This document shows positions 24,354 to 33,623 of a stretch of DNA of 64,000 bases, in pieces. The notes below the pieces were generated by a model, which saw nothing but the letters and a program-made list of their open reading frames with translations, was not told the origin of the DNA and searched no databases. The number at the start of each line of letters is the position of its first letter. Position 1 is the stretch's first letter. Source of the stretch: DASUPK01 sp963833375 (GTDB lineage Bacteria > Actinomycetota > Thermoleophilia > Solirubrobacterales > 70-9); contig CAWHXR010000010.1 of assembly GCA_963833375.1 (NCBI GenBank), positions 804,257 to 868,256 of the forward strand. The letters are read 5' to 3'. The translations under genes and the position numbers were made by a program.

Positions 24354-26008
24354 GTGAGCAAGCTTGGAAGGCTGCTTCTGCTGGGAATCGTCACCGCTTT
24401 CGCGGGCCTCGGACTGGCCGCTTGCGGAGGGTGGCGGCGGTGGTGGAGGGACCAGTGGCGGGACCGCCACGGTGCTGATGGGCACCGCGCCGGACTACCT
24501 CGATCCCCAGGAGGCGTACACGACCCAGGGCGCGGAGGCCGACTGGATCAGCTACACGCCCCTGCTCACCTACAAGCACGAGCAGGGAGCCTCCGGCAAC
24601 GACGTGATCCCGGGACTTGCCACCGATCTCCCGACCGTCTCCCCCGACAAGAAGTCCTACACGCTCACCCTGCGGAAGGGTCTCGTGTACTCGGACGGCA
24701 CGCCGGTGAAGGCCAGCGACTTCGAGTACACGATCGAGCGCGCCATCAAGGTCAACTGGGGCGGCAAGAGCTTCTTCACCGACAACATCCAGGGTGCCGA
24801 GGAGTACGACAAGGGCCAGGCGAACGACATCTCGGGCATCAGCGCGGATGACTCGACGGGCAAGATCAGCATCCGCCTGGTCAAGCCGTACGGGGCGTTC
24901 CCCAACGTGCTCGCCTTCCCGTCGGCCGGGCTCGTCCCGAGCGGGACGCCGATGCGAAACCTCTCGAACGACCCGCCCCCCGGTGTCGGCGCCTACATGA
25001 TCAAGGACGTCGTCCCGAACAAGTCGTTGAGCATGGTCAAGAACCCCAAGTTCGCGTCGCTGAACCTCCCGGACATCCCGACGGGCCACCTCGACAAGAT
25101 CGACGTGACGATCGATGTGAACACCCAGACGGAGGCTCAGGAGGTCCTCAACAACCAGGCGGACAACTTCGACGCCGGCGACACGCTGCCGCCGCCGATC
25201 GTCCCGCAGGTCCGCTCGCAGGCGAGCGACCGGTTCGAGGCGGTGACGATCCCGTCGACGTTCTACTTCTTCCTCAACACGCAGATCCCGCCGTTCAACA
25301 ACGAGCTGGCGAGGCAGGCGGTCAACGTCGCGATCGACCGCCCGGCACTGCAGCGGCTGGCGAGCGGCTTCCTGCAGCCGGAGTGCTTCTTCCTGCCCGA
25401 GGGGATCGTCGGGCATCCCGACAGCTCCTGCCCGTACGGCGACCCGAACGGCCACGGCGACCTCGCCAAGGGCCAGCAGCTCGTGCAGCAGTCCGGGACC
25501 GCCGGGCAGTCGGTGACCGTCTGGGGCGAGAACCGCTCGCCGCGGAAGGAGTACGTGGAGTACTACGCCGACCTGCTCAACAAGCTCGGGTACAAGGCGA
25601 CTCCGAAGATCATCTCGGACACGACCTACTTCCCGACGATCGGGAACGCGAAGACCGCGCCCCAGACCGGCTTTGCCGACTGGATTCAGGACTTCCCGAA
25701 TCCGATCGACTTCTACCTGTTGCTGACGACGAGCGCGATTCAGCCCGTCAACAACGAGAATTTCGGCAACGTCAGCGATCCGTTCATCGACGAGCAGGTC
25801 AACAAGCTGTCGCCCACCCCGACACAGGACCTGGGTTCGGTGGCAGGCGCAGTGGCAGGCGCTCGACGAGTACACGGCGAAGAAGGCGTACGTCGTGGTC
25901 TACGGCTCCGAGCAGGTGCCGAAGTTCTTCAGCAACCGGATCGACTTCGGTTCGGCGGTGCTCCATCCGACCTACCTGAACGACTGGAGCACCTGGCAAC
26001 TCAAGTAA
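24354..26008 (+). pseudogene. peptide ABC transporter substrate-binding lipoprotein, two frame breaks as sequenced
   Basis: The product is a family 5 (DppA/OppA-like) extracytoplasmic solute-binding protein. The start frame gives a lipoprotein signal (LLLLGIVTAFAGLGLAAC). The frame then shifts +1 at about 24429-24431, where GGAGGGTGGC carries one G too many, into GGGGGTSGGTATVLMGTAPDY. A second +1 occurs at about 25834-25840; the true C-terminus continues RWQAQWQALDEYTAKKAYVV and ends at TAA 26006. All the coding between the breaks looks normal, so sequencing error is as likely as a real pseudogene. It is the first gene of the operon. Confidence 0.85.
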
Positions 26009-26039
26009 GACCAACGACCGGATAAAGGACGACTGGGGC

Positions 26040-27117
26040 GTGCCAGGGGCGCCCCGTGACGAGATGGCAGCAGACCCGACCGCTCCAAGCCCCGGGACTC
26101 CGGCCGCACTAGAGCCAGGTGTCCCGCTCGGGGCTAGCGAAATTCAGGGCGAGGGCGGCGTCGGCCCGTACCAGCTGGCGCTCCGCCGCCTGCGGCGCAA
26201 CAAGACCGCCCTCGCCTTCGGCGCGATCTTCCTGGTGATCGTGTTGATGTGCCTATGCGCGCCGCTCTACGCCAAGCACGTCGCGCATACCACCCCGTCG
26301 GCGAACCACATCACGGACACAGATCAACGTCCGCGGCGACACCCGGGACGTCGTCTCGCCGGGAGGCATTCCGACCGGCCCGACCTGGACCTCCAAGTTC
26401 CTGCTGGGAGCCGACTCCAACGGCCGCGACGTCGCAGTCAGGCTCCTCTACGGCGGACGCAACTCGCTCGAGATCGGCTTCATCGCCACCTTCATCAGCT
26501 GCTTCCTGGCCACCGGGATCGCCCTGATGGCCGGGTACTACCGCGGGATCACGGACGGGATCCTGTCCCGCACCATGGACCTGATCTGGGCCTATCCGGT
26601 GATCCTGCTCGGGATCGCGCTCGGAACCGCGCTGGCGGTGGGCGGGCTCGACTTCGGCCTCTTCACGGTCAACGGCACGTCCCTGTGGATCCCGGCGCTC
26701 ATCATCGGCGTCGTCTACGTGCCGTACATGGCGAAACCCCTGCGCGGTCAGGTGCTGAGCCTGCGGGAGAAGGAGTTCGTCGAGGCGGCGCGGGCCCAGG
26801 GTGCCGGGAGCTTCCGGATCATGAACCGCGAGATCCTCCCCAACATCGCCTCGAGCGTGATCGTCTTCATCCCGCTGATGATCGCCAACGCGATCCTGCT
26901 CGAGGCGGCGCTCTCCTTCCTCGGCGCGGGGGTCCAGCCACCCAACCCGTCCTGGGGGACGATGATCGGCGACGGCATCCGCCTGATTCCGAGCGCGATG
27001 CATCTGACCCTGATCCCCGGAGGGATGCTGGTGCTGGCCGTGCTGGGGATCAACATCTTCGGCGACGGCGTCCGCGACGCCCTTGACCCGCGCGCCGAGG
27101 TGCGCATCGAGCACTGA
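26040..27117 (+). pseudogene. peptide ABC transporter permease (DppC/OppC-like), one frame break
   Basis: The N-terminal part (LALRRLRRNKTALAFGAIFL, first membrane helix) reads in one frame to about 26319. Then GACACAGATC carries one extra base and the protein continues INVRGDTRDVVSPGG in the next frame to 27117. The second part holds the family features: SNGRDVAVRLLYGGRNSL, the EAA loop EAARAQGAGSFRIMNRE, and five helices. DppC-type permeases have an N-terminal extension like this one. I used GTG 26040 with AAAGGA ahead; ATG 26064 is possible. Confidence 0.82.
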
Positions 27118-28067
27118 TGGCCCGCTTCCTCGTACGCCGGCTGCTCGCGATGATCGGTGTGCTGTTCGCGATCTCCGTCCTCACCTTCCTGATCTTCCAG
27201 GCGATCCCGAACGGCGACCCCGCCGTGCGACTCGGGGGCCGAGCGTCCACGCCGGAGACGCGCGAGGCGATCCGCAAGGACTGGGGCTTCGACAAGCCGA
27301 TCTACGAGCAGTACGGGATCACGATGAAGAAGATCTTCACCGGGACCGTCGTCTCCTACTCGCAGCAGCTCAACGTCGTCGATGAGATCGGACGCGATCT
27401 GCCGGCGACGCTCTCGCTGGCGATCGGCGCGGGGGTGATCTGGCTCGGCTTCGGGATCCTCTTCGGCGTGATCAGCGCCGTGAAGGCGGGGAAGTTCACG
27501 GACACGAGCCTCACGGTCCTATCTCTGATCGGGGTCTCGACGCCGGTCTTCCTGCTCGGCGCCCTCGTGCTCTGGGCGTTCGCCTACAAGGTCCAGATCT
27601 TCCCCGCCGGGGGATACGTGCCGTTGACCCGGGACCCCTGGGGATGGCTGAACCACATGCTCCTGCCCTGGTTCGTTCTGTCAGTCCTTTTCATCGGCTT
27701 CTATTCCAGGGTCCTGCGCTCGAACATCCTCGACACGATCAACGAGGACTACGTTCGGACTGCTCGGGCGAAGGGGCTGAGCGAGCGCCGAATCCTGATC
27801 CATCACGTGCTCCGCAACTCGTTGATCCCGGTCGTCTCGCTCTTCGGTCTCGACTTCGCCGCCGTGATCGGCGGCGGGGCGATCCTCACCGAGACCGTCT
27901 TCAACCTCCAGGGGGTGGGTCAGTACGCGGCCAACTCGATCCAGCAGCTCGATGTCCCGCCGGTCCTCGTGATCACGATGTTCGGGGCGTTCTTCGTCGT
28001 GGTATTGAGCGCGGTGGTGGACATCATCTACGCGGTGCTCGACCCGAGGATCCGGTTGAGCGGATAA
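27117..28067 (+). CDS. peptide ABC transporter permease (DppB/OppB-like)
   Basis: A 316-residue permease with six membrane helices. It starts ARFLVRRLLAMIGVLFAISV, has the EAA loop TARAKGLSERRILIHHVLRN at about residue 220 and ends VDIIYAVLDPRIRLSG, all typical of DppB. It forms the membrane channel with the upstream DppC-like permease. It overlaps the upstream stop by one base (TGATG) and is intact. Confidence 0.93.
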   Translation: MARFLVRRLLAMIGVLFAISVLTFLIFQAIPNGDPAVRLGGRASTPETREAIRKDWGFDKPIYEQYGITMKKIFTGTVVSYSQQLNVVDEIGRDLPATLSLAIGAGVIWLGFGILFGVISAVKAGKFTDTSLTVLSLIGVSTPVFLLGALVLWAFAYKVQIFPAGGYVPLTRDPWGWLNHMLLPWFVLSVLFIGFYSRVLRSNILDTINEDYVRTARAKGLSERRILIHHVLRNSLIPVVSLFGLDFAAVIGGGAILTETVFNLQGVGQYAANSIQQLDVPPVLVITMFGAFFVVVLSAVVDIIYAVLDPRIRLSG

Positions 28068-28072
28068 CCGAA

Positions 28073-29104
28073 ATGGCGGGACAACTGCTCGAGATCGAGG
28101 ACTTGAAGGTCGACTTCGCGACCGACGAAGGGACCGTGCACGCGGTCGACGGCGTCACGTTCTCGCTGGAGGCCGGCGAGGTGCTCAGCATCGTCGGAGA
28201 GTCCGGCTGCGGGAAGTCGGTGACCGCGATGACCACCATCGGCCTGACCAGGGGCACGAACGCCCGGATCTCCGGGTCGGTCCGCTACCAGGGCAAGGAG
28301 CTCACCACGGCCAGCGCGGAGGAGCTCCAGGCGATCCGGGGTGACCGGATCGCGATGGTCTTCCAGGATCCGATGTCCTCCTTCAACCCGGTCCACAAGA
28401 TCGGCGACCAGATCGTCGAGGCGATCCTCGCGCACCGGGACATGGGCAAGGCCGAGGCGCATCGCCGCGCCGTCGACGCGCTTCGCTCCGTCGGCATCCC
28501 GGACCCGGAGACCCGCGCCGGCCACTATCCGTTCGAGTTCTCGGGCGGGATGCGCCAGCGGGCGATGATCGCGATGGCCCTCGCCCTCGAGCCGGCCATC
28601 CTGATTGCGGACGAGCCCTCGACAGCGCTCGACGTCACGATCCAGGCCCAGATCCTCGAGCTCCTCAAGGACCTGAACCAGGAGCACGGGCTCTCGGTGA
28701 TCCTGATCACCCACGACCTCGGGGTGGTGGCAGAGGTGGCCGACCGCGTGCTCGTCATGTACGCAGGGCAGATCGTCGAGCAGGGGACCCTGGACGAGAT
28801 CTTCTACGACCCCCAGCACCCCTACACCTGGGGCCTGATGGGCTCACTCACGCGGCTCGACCAGGAGCGGCCCGAGCGACTGCCGCAGATCGGCGGCCAG
28901 CCGCCGTCGCTGCTCGCCCCGCCGAAGGGCTGCCGGTTCCGGCCCCGCTGTCCGCACTCCTTCGAGAAATGCTCCGAGCTCCCGCCGCTGGAAGAGCGGC
29001 TGCCGAAGGCGGAGGGCCACGCCGATCGCTGCTGGCTCGACCCCACGCAGAAGAAGAGCCTCAGGGAGGTCGAGGGACGCATCGGGCTCGAGGTGCCCGC
29101 CTGA
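28073..29104 (+). CDS. peptide ABC transporter ATP-binding protein (DppD/OppD-like)
   Basis: The 343-residue ATPase has Walker A GESGCGKSV, the Q-loop VFQDPMSSFNP, signature FSGGMRQRAMIA, Walker B ILIADEPSTALD and the switch His in LITHDLGVV. The C-terminal peptide-transporter extension contains CRFRPRCPHSFEKC, a cysteine pattern typical of OppD/DppD. It powers the two permeases. Intact, and its stop overlaps the DppF-like start by one base. Confidence 0.94.
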   Translation: MAGQLLEIEDLKVDFATDEGTVHAVDGVTFSLEAGEVLSIVGESGCGKSVTAMTTIGLTRGTNARISGSVRYQGKELTTASAEELQAIRGDRIAMVFQDPMSSFNPVHKIGDQIVEAILAHRDMGKAEAHRRAVDALRSVGIPDPETRAGHYPFEFSGGMRQRAMIAMALALEPAILIADEPSTALDVTIQAQILELLKDLNQEHGLSVILITHDLGVVAEVADRVLVMYAGQIVEQGTLDEIFYDPQHPYTWGLMGSLTRLDQERPERLPQIGGQPPSLLAPPKGCRFRPRCPHSFEKCSELPPLEERLPKAEGHADRCWLDPTQKKSLREVEGRIGLEVPA

Positions 29105-30193
29105 TGGCCAAGGGCGATCCGCTGCTCGAGGTCGAGCACCTCGTCAAGCACTTCCCGATCAAGTCGGGCATCCTCTTCGACCGGGAGGTCGGCGAGCGTC
29201 CGCGCCGTCGACGACGTCAGCCTCACGCTGCACGAGGGCGAGACGCTGGGCCTCGTGGGGGAATCTGGCTGCGGCAAGTCGACCTTCTGCCGGACCGCGA
29301 TCCAGCTGCTCGAGCCGACCTCCGGGTCGGTTCGCTTCAGGGGCCGGGAGCTGGTCGGGCTCTCGCGCAAGCAGCTTCGGCCGCTGCGGCGCGAGATCCA
29401 GATGATCTTCCAGGATCCCTACGGGTCGCTCAATCCGCGGAAGCGGGTCGGCCAGATCATCGGCGACCCGCTGCAGCTCCACGGGCTCGCCTCGGGCAAT
29501 CAGCTCCGTCGCGAGGTCCAGCAGCTGATGGACCGGGTCGGCCTCCAGCCCGAGCACTACAACCGCTATCCGCACGAGTTCTCCGGCGGCCAGCGACAGC
29601 GGATCGGGATCGCCCGCGCGCTCGCCCTGCGTCCCAAGCTGATCATCGCCGACGAGCCGGTCTCCGCCCTGGACGTCTCGATCCAGGCGCAGATCATCAA
29701 CCTGCTCGAGGACCTGCAGGACGAGTTCGGCCTCTCGTACGTCTTTGTCGCCCACGATCTCGGGGTCGTTCGCCACGTCTCCGACCGGATCGCGGTCATG
29801 TACCTCGGCAAGATCGTCGAGCGCTCGCCGGCGCCGGTCCTCTACGAGCGCCCGATCCACCCCTACTCGGTGGCCCTGCTCTCCGCGGTGCCGATTCCTG
29901 ATCCGAAGGCGAACGCCGCCCGCAATCCGGTGGTCCTCGAGGGCGACGTCCCGAGCCCGGTGGATCCGCCCCCGGCCTGCCGCTTCCACACCCGCTGTCC
30001 GTGGGCGACCGAGATCTGCTCACAGGACGAGCCCCCGCTCGCCGACTACGGGACCGGGCAGGCCGCCGCCTGCCACCACCCGCGCAACGTCGACGACAAC
30101 CAGATCGCCGAGGCCGAGCTGGCTCCCGACAGCCCGGAGTCGGCCAGCGAGCGACTGCCCGAGGCCGAGCGGACCGCCGCCGCTACTCGATAG
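29104..30193 (+). pseudogene. peptide ABC transporter ATP-binding protein (DppF/OppF-like), one frame break
   Basis: The start MAKGDPLLEVEHLVKHFPIK and GILFDREVGE is in one frame. After about 29197 the reading must shift +1 to continue VRAVDDVSLTLHEGETLGLV. Everything after that is intact: GESGCGKST, FQDPYGSLNPRKRV, FSGGQRQRIGIARAL, LIIADEPVSALD, and the C-terminal CRFHTRCPWATEIC. One extra base in GGCGAGCGTCC explains the break. It is the last gene of the operon and is followed by hairpins. Confidence 0.85.
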
Positions 30194-30263
30194 CGGTGCC
30201 CCGCCCGGCAACCTTGCACCGAATGCGACGGCCTCGGATCGCCGCCTTGCCGCGTCCTCGGTC

Positions 30264-30329
30264 GGCCGCGTACCACCCGGTACGCGGCCTCCCTGCGTCC
30301 TTGCCTGGCGGCGACCGAGTCTCGCCGCC
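30264..30329 (+). terminator. two hairpins after the peptide ABC operon
   Basis: The first is an 11-bp stem GGCCGCGTACC/GGTACGCGGCC with a 4-base loop (30264-30289). The second is an 8-bp stem GGCGGCGA/TCGCCGCC (30307-30329). Neither has a clear T-run. Position between operon end and ruvX supports termination. Confidence 0.55.
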
Positions 30330-30364
30330 TTCGGCGCACCGTTCCCGGGCGGGGCACTAGCCTG

Positions 30365-30755
30365 GTGCGCGTGCTCGCCCTCGATTACGGCACCGCTCGC
30401 TGCGGCTGTGCGATCTCAGACCCGACCGGAACGCTCGCGCGGCCCCTCGACGCGGTGGAGCCGCCCGATCCTGCCGCCATCGCGAGGCTGGTCTCGACGG
30501 AGGAAGCCGACCGCGTCATCGTCGGGCTGCCCGACGACCCTCGGAGGCGAGGAGGGCGAGCAGGCGCGGGTCAGCCGGGCCTTCGCCGCCGAGCTGGCGG
30601 AGATCCTCGACGTGCCCGTCGAGACCTACGACGAGAGGCTGACCACCCGGATGGCGGAGCGGACCGCCCGGGAGGGGGCCCGGGCTGATCCCGACTCGCT
30701 GGCCGCGGCACACCTGCTTGAGTCGTATCTGGCGCGGGGGTCCGCCGATGGCTGA
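30365..30755 (+). pseudogene. ruvX: Holliday-junction resolvase-like RuvX, one frame break
   Basis: The first half (RVLALDYGTARCGCAISDP with the catalytic DxG, then EEADRVIVGLP) reads from GTG 30365. At about 30536 the reading shifts +1 into TLGGEEGEQARVSRAFAAEL, then VPVETYDERLTTRMAER, and DPDSLAAAHLLESYL with the terminal acidic site. The two halves join into a normal RuvX (about 130 residues), so an extra base in CCCGACGACCC is likely. It is a pre-16S rRNA processing nuclease in bacteria. The end overlaps mltG by 8 bases. Confidence 0.82.
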
Positions 30756-32217
30756 GCGGCAGGGCGGCGACTGGTTCGCGGACACCGAGGGGAACCTGAC
30801 CGCGCCGGGTGACGGCACGGCGCCGCCGACCGACGAGTTCGGCCGCGACGACCCGGAGTCGCTCGAGCGCGAGCGCCGCCGCCAAGAGCGCGAGGACCGG
30901 CGCAGCAAGTCGCGCGAGGCCAAGAAGGCGGCGAAGCGGCCGCAGGCCGCCGAGACTCCCGCCAAGCCGGTCGAGGCCGCGCCCGAGCGCCGCGCCGCTC
31001 CCGAGCGCCCGGCCGCGAAACCCGCCGCCTCCGCCACGCCCGCCGCAGAGAGCCCCCCGCGTCGCTCGGCCCGCGAGCGCGCGGCCGCCGGCCGGGAGGC
31101 GCTTCGCGCCCGGTTCGGGCGAGACGGGGGCGAGCCGCGCCCACCGAAGACCGGCATGTTCGGCGGCCACAAACATCGCCGCCGGACATACCGGCGCCGG
31201 CGCATCCTGGCCCTCGCCCTGCTGCTGGTCGGCGCGCTCGTCGCCTGGTTCCTGATCGCCTTCTTCCAGCCGCCCCCCTTCGATCCGGGGGAGGGCTCCG
31301 GCGAGGCCATCGTCACCGTCCCCGAGGGGGCGACCGCCGGTGACGTGGCGGATCTCCTCACCGGGAGCGGCGTCGTCTCCAATGGGACGCTCTTCGAGTG
31401 GCGGCTGAAGCTCGCCGGCAAGAGCGAGGCGATCCTCCCCGGGCGGTACGTGCTCGCCCACAACATGAGCTACGGCACCGCGATCGACCGCCTCACTGGT
31501 TCCGGCGGCAAGGTGACGGTCACCATCCCCGAGGGCGAGGCGCGCGACCAGATCGCACCGCAAGTGCAGCAGGTCGGGCTGCAAGGCGACTATCTGGCGG
31601 CGACGAAGGCCTTCAAGGGCTTCGACCCCAACAAGTACGGCGCCCAGGACCCCAAGTCGCTGGAGGGATTTCTCTTCCCGGCGACCTATCAGGTCGACCC
31701 CGGGGCGAGCGTCGACCAGCTCGTCTCCGAGCAGCTGCAGGCGTTCCAGCAGAACATCGCCGGCGTGGACATGTCCTACGCGAAGTCGAAGAACCTGACC
31801 GCCTACGACGTCCTCACGATTGCCTCGATGATCGACAAGGAGGTGATGGTCGCGTCCGAGAGGCCCCTGGTCGCGGCGGTGATCTACAACCGGCTGAGCC
31901 GGGGTATGCCCCTCGGCATCGACGCGACGACGCGCTACGAGTTCCACAACTACACCGGGGACATCACCGCCTCGCAGCTCCGCTCTCCGTCGCCGTACAA
32001 CACCCGCATCAACGCCGGCCTCACGCCCACCCCGATCGGCAACCCGGGACTCGACGCGATCCAGGCGGCGGCCCATCCTGCGAAGGCGAACTATCTCTAC
32101 TACGTGCTGAAGGCGAACGGCAACGGCCAGCACTGCTTCACGGCCAGCGGTTCCGAGTTCAACCAGCTCGTCGCCGCGTACCAGGCCGGCCGGGCGCCCG
32201 CGAGTTGCCACAGCTGA
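30748..32217 (+). CDS. mltG: endolytic murein transglycosylase MltG
   Basis: A 489-residue protein: a long, highly charged cytoplasmic region (residues 1-148), a transmembrane helix (LALALLLVGALVAWFLIAFF), then the YceG domain. Family marks are VTIPEGEARDQIA, LEGFLFPATYQV and GIDATTRYEF. The segment usually reading IVEKE reads MIDKE here, so the first acidic residue is Asp. MltG cuts nascent peptidoglycan strands at the inner membrane. The order ruvX-mltG-aroE is common in actinobacteria and Firmicutes. Confidence 0.9.
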   Translation: MAERQGGDWFADTEGNLTAPGDGTAPPTDEFGRDDPESLERERRRQEREDRRSKSREAKKAAKRPQAAETPAKPVEAAPERRAAPERPAAKPAASATPAAESPPRRSARERAAAGREALRARFGRDGGEPRPPKTGMFGGHKHRRRTYRRRRILALALLLVGALVAWFLIAFFQPPPFDPGEGSGEAIVTVPEGATAGDVADLLTGSGVVSNGTLFEWRLKLAGKSEAILPGRYVLAHNMSYGTAIDRLTGSGGKVTVTIPEGEARDQIAPQVQQVGLQGDYLAATKAFKGFDPNKYGAQDPKSLEGFLFPATYQVDPGASVDQLVSEQLQAFQQNIAGVDMSYAKSKNLTAYDVLTIASMIDKEVMVASERPLVAAVIYNRLSRGMPLGIDATTRYEFHNYTGDITASQLRSPSPYNTRINAGLTPTPIGNPGLDAIQAAAHPAKANYLYYVLKANGNGQHCFTASGSEFNQLVAAYQAGRAPASCHS

Positions 32218-32236
32218 GGGCGCGGGTGAGCCCGCC

Positions 32237-33070
32237 GTGAAGCGGCTCGCGGTGCTCGGCCATCCCGTCTCGCACTCCCGCTCGCCGGCGATGCAGACAG
32301 CGGCGCTCGAGGCGCTCGGGCTGTCGGGCGAATGGAGCTACGAGGCGATCGACCTCGATCCGGCCGAGTTCGCGGAGCGGACCCGTGCGCTGCCCGGCCA
32401 GGGGTTCGTCGGGGTCAACGTCACGATCCCTCACAAGGAGGCCGCCCTCGCGCTGGCCGACGAGGCATCCGAGGCAGCCCGGGAGATCGGCGCCGCGAAC
32501 ACGCTCAGCTTCGAAGGGGGCCAGATCCGCGCCGACAACACCGACGCGACAGGTCTGCTGGCCGCCCTGCCCGTGCCGGTCGAGGGCAGGACGGCTCTGA
32601 TCCTCGGCGCGGGCGGCTCGGCGCGCGCCGCGGTCTGGGCACTCGCCGGGCGCGGCGTCTCGGTGTCCGTCTGGAACCGGACGCCCGAGCGAGCGGACGA
32701 GCTCGTCCGCGACCTCGCCGGCGCCGGGGCGGGCACACCCGCCGAGGGCCACTTGGCGCCGGTCAGCGGCGAGCAGGCGCGGGCCGGCGCCTACGACCTG
32801 ATCGTCAACTGCACCGCAATCGGAATGAGGGACGAGGATCCGTTCGAGCACCTGCCGCTGGACCGCGAGCGCTTCGACGCCGAGATCGTCCTGGTCGACC
32901 TCGTCTACGCCGGGTCCGAGAGCCGGCTGGTGAAGGAGGCCCGGTCGCGCACCGCCTCCGCGGTGGATGGGCTCGAGATCCTGGTTCGCCAGGGGGCTGA
33001 CTCGCTTCGCCTCTGGACTGGTATGGATGCACCGCTGGACGTGATGCGCGAGGCCGCCCGGCGCGGCTAG
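32237..33070 (+). CDS. aroE: shikimate dehydrogenase
   Basis: The 277-residue enzyme reduces 3-dehydroshikimate with NADPH. The substrate site is visible as LGHPVSHSRSPAMQTAAL and NVTIPHKEAAL with the catalytic Lys, and NTDATGLLAAL. The nucleotide-binding loop LILGAGGSARAAVWALAG is followed by SVWNRTPERA. The GTG start (32237) lies 19 bases after mltG. It belongs to the chorismate pathway together with aroC, aroKB and aroQ nearby. Confidence 0.95.
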   Translation: MKRLAVLGHPVSHSRSPAMQTAALEALGLSGEWSYEAIDLDPAEFAERTRALPGQGFVGVNVTIPHKEAALALADEASEAAREIGAANTLSFEGGQIRADNTDATGLLAALPVPVEGRTALILGAGGSARAAVWALAGRGVSVSVWNRTPERADELVRDLAGAGAGTPAEGHLAPVSGEQARAGAYDLIVNCTAIGMRDEDPFEHLPLDRERFDAEIVLVDLVYAGSESRLVKEARSRTASAVDGLEILVRQGADSLRLWTGMDAPLDVMREAARRG

Positions 33071-33085
33071 CGGAAAGGAGGCTCT

Positions 33086-33598
33086 ATGTCGGACACGCTG
33101 AAGCTCACTCGGCGCGAGACGGTGACCATCGGGAAGAGCTCTCCTGAAATGCTGGAGGTCGAGGGGAACTGGGCGCCGGGGGGGAAGCCGCCGCCGCCTC
33201 ACTTCCACCCGGCTCAGGACGAGCACTTCCAGATCCTCGCTGGGACCCTGACCGCCCGGGTCGGCGGTGAGGAGCGCGAGCTCGGACCGGGGGACACCCT
33301 GGACATCCGCCGCGGCACGAAGCATCAGATGTGGAACAGGGGCACCGAGCCGGTGCGAGCTGTCTGGCAGACGAAGCCGGCTGGGCGCACGGAGGCATGG
33401 TTCCGGTCGATCGACAGCCTCTACCGGGAGGGCCGCGTGGACGGCGACGAGATGCCGGGGCCGCTGGCCTTCGGCGTCTACCTGACCGAGTTCCGCGACG
33501 TCTTCCGCCTCGCCGTCGGACCCGACCTGCTGACGAGGCCCCTGCTCGCGATGCTCGGCGTGATCGGGAGAACGCGGGGCTACCGCCCTGAGACCTGA
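33086..33598 (+). CDS. cupin-domain protein
   Basis: A 170-residue cupin with motif 1 PPPPHFHPAQDEHFQILAGT (His, His, Glu) at residues 32-51 and motif 2 GPGDTLDIRRGTKHQMWN at about 71-88, retaining the usual metal ligands. The C-terminal 70 residues are helical and hydrophobic (LRRLAV-like, TRPLLAMLGVIGRTRG). Its reaction is unknown; similar proteins are annotated cupin_2. AAAGGAGGC precedes the ATG. Confidence 0.78.
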   Translation: MSDTLKLTRRETVTIGKSSPEMLEVEGNWAPGGKPPPPHFHPAQDEHFQILAGTLTARVGGEERELGPGDTLDIRRGTKHQMWNRGTEPVRAVWQTKPAGRTEAWFRSIDSLYREGRVDGDEMPGPLAFGVYLTEFRDVFRLAVGPDLLTRPLLAMLGVIGRTRGYRPET

Positions 33599-33608
33599 GT
33601 CCGTCGTG

Positions 33609-33623
33609 CTAACTTTTAGTTAG
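33609..33623. promoter_or_regulatory. AT-rich palindrome overlapping the protease start
   Basis: CTAACT TTT AGTTAG is a perfect inverted repeat in an otherwise very GC-rich area. Its last base is the first base of the GTG start codon of the protease gene, so a bound repressor would block translation start or transcription. MarR-type operators have similar TAACT arms; this is inference. Confidence 0.45.

Noticed and set aside
21258..24485. A 1075-codon open frame on the minus strand across alaS
   Set aside because: It is antisense to a fully recognisable alaS and has low-complexity, Arg/Val/Leu/Glu-rich composition. High-GC genes often leave such mirror frames open.
24354..30755. Programmed +1 frameshifting
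   Set aside because: No slippery codon followed by a stop or stimulatory structure was seen at the five sites, and the sites share no motif. Assembly error or decay is simpler.
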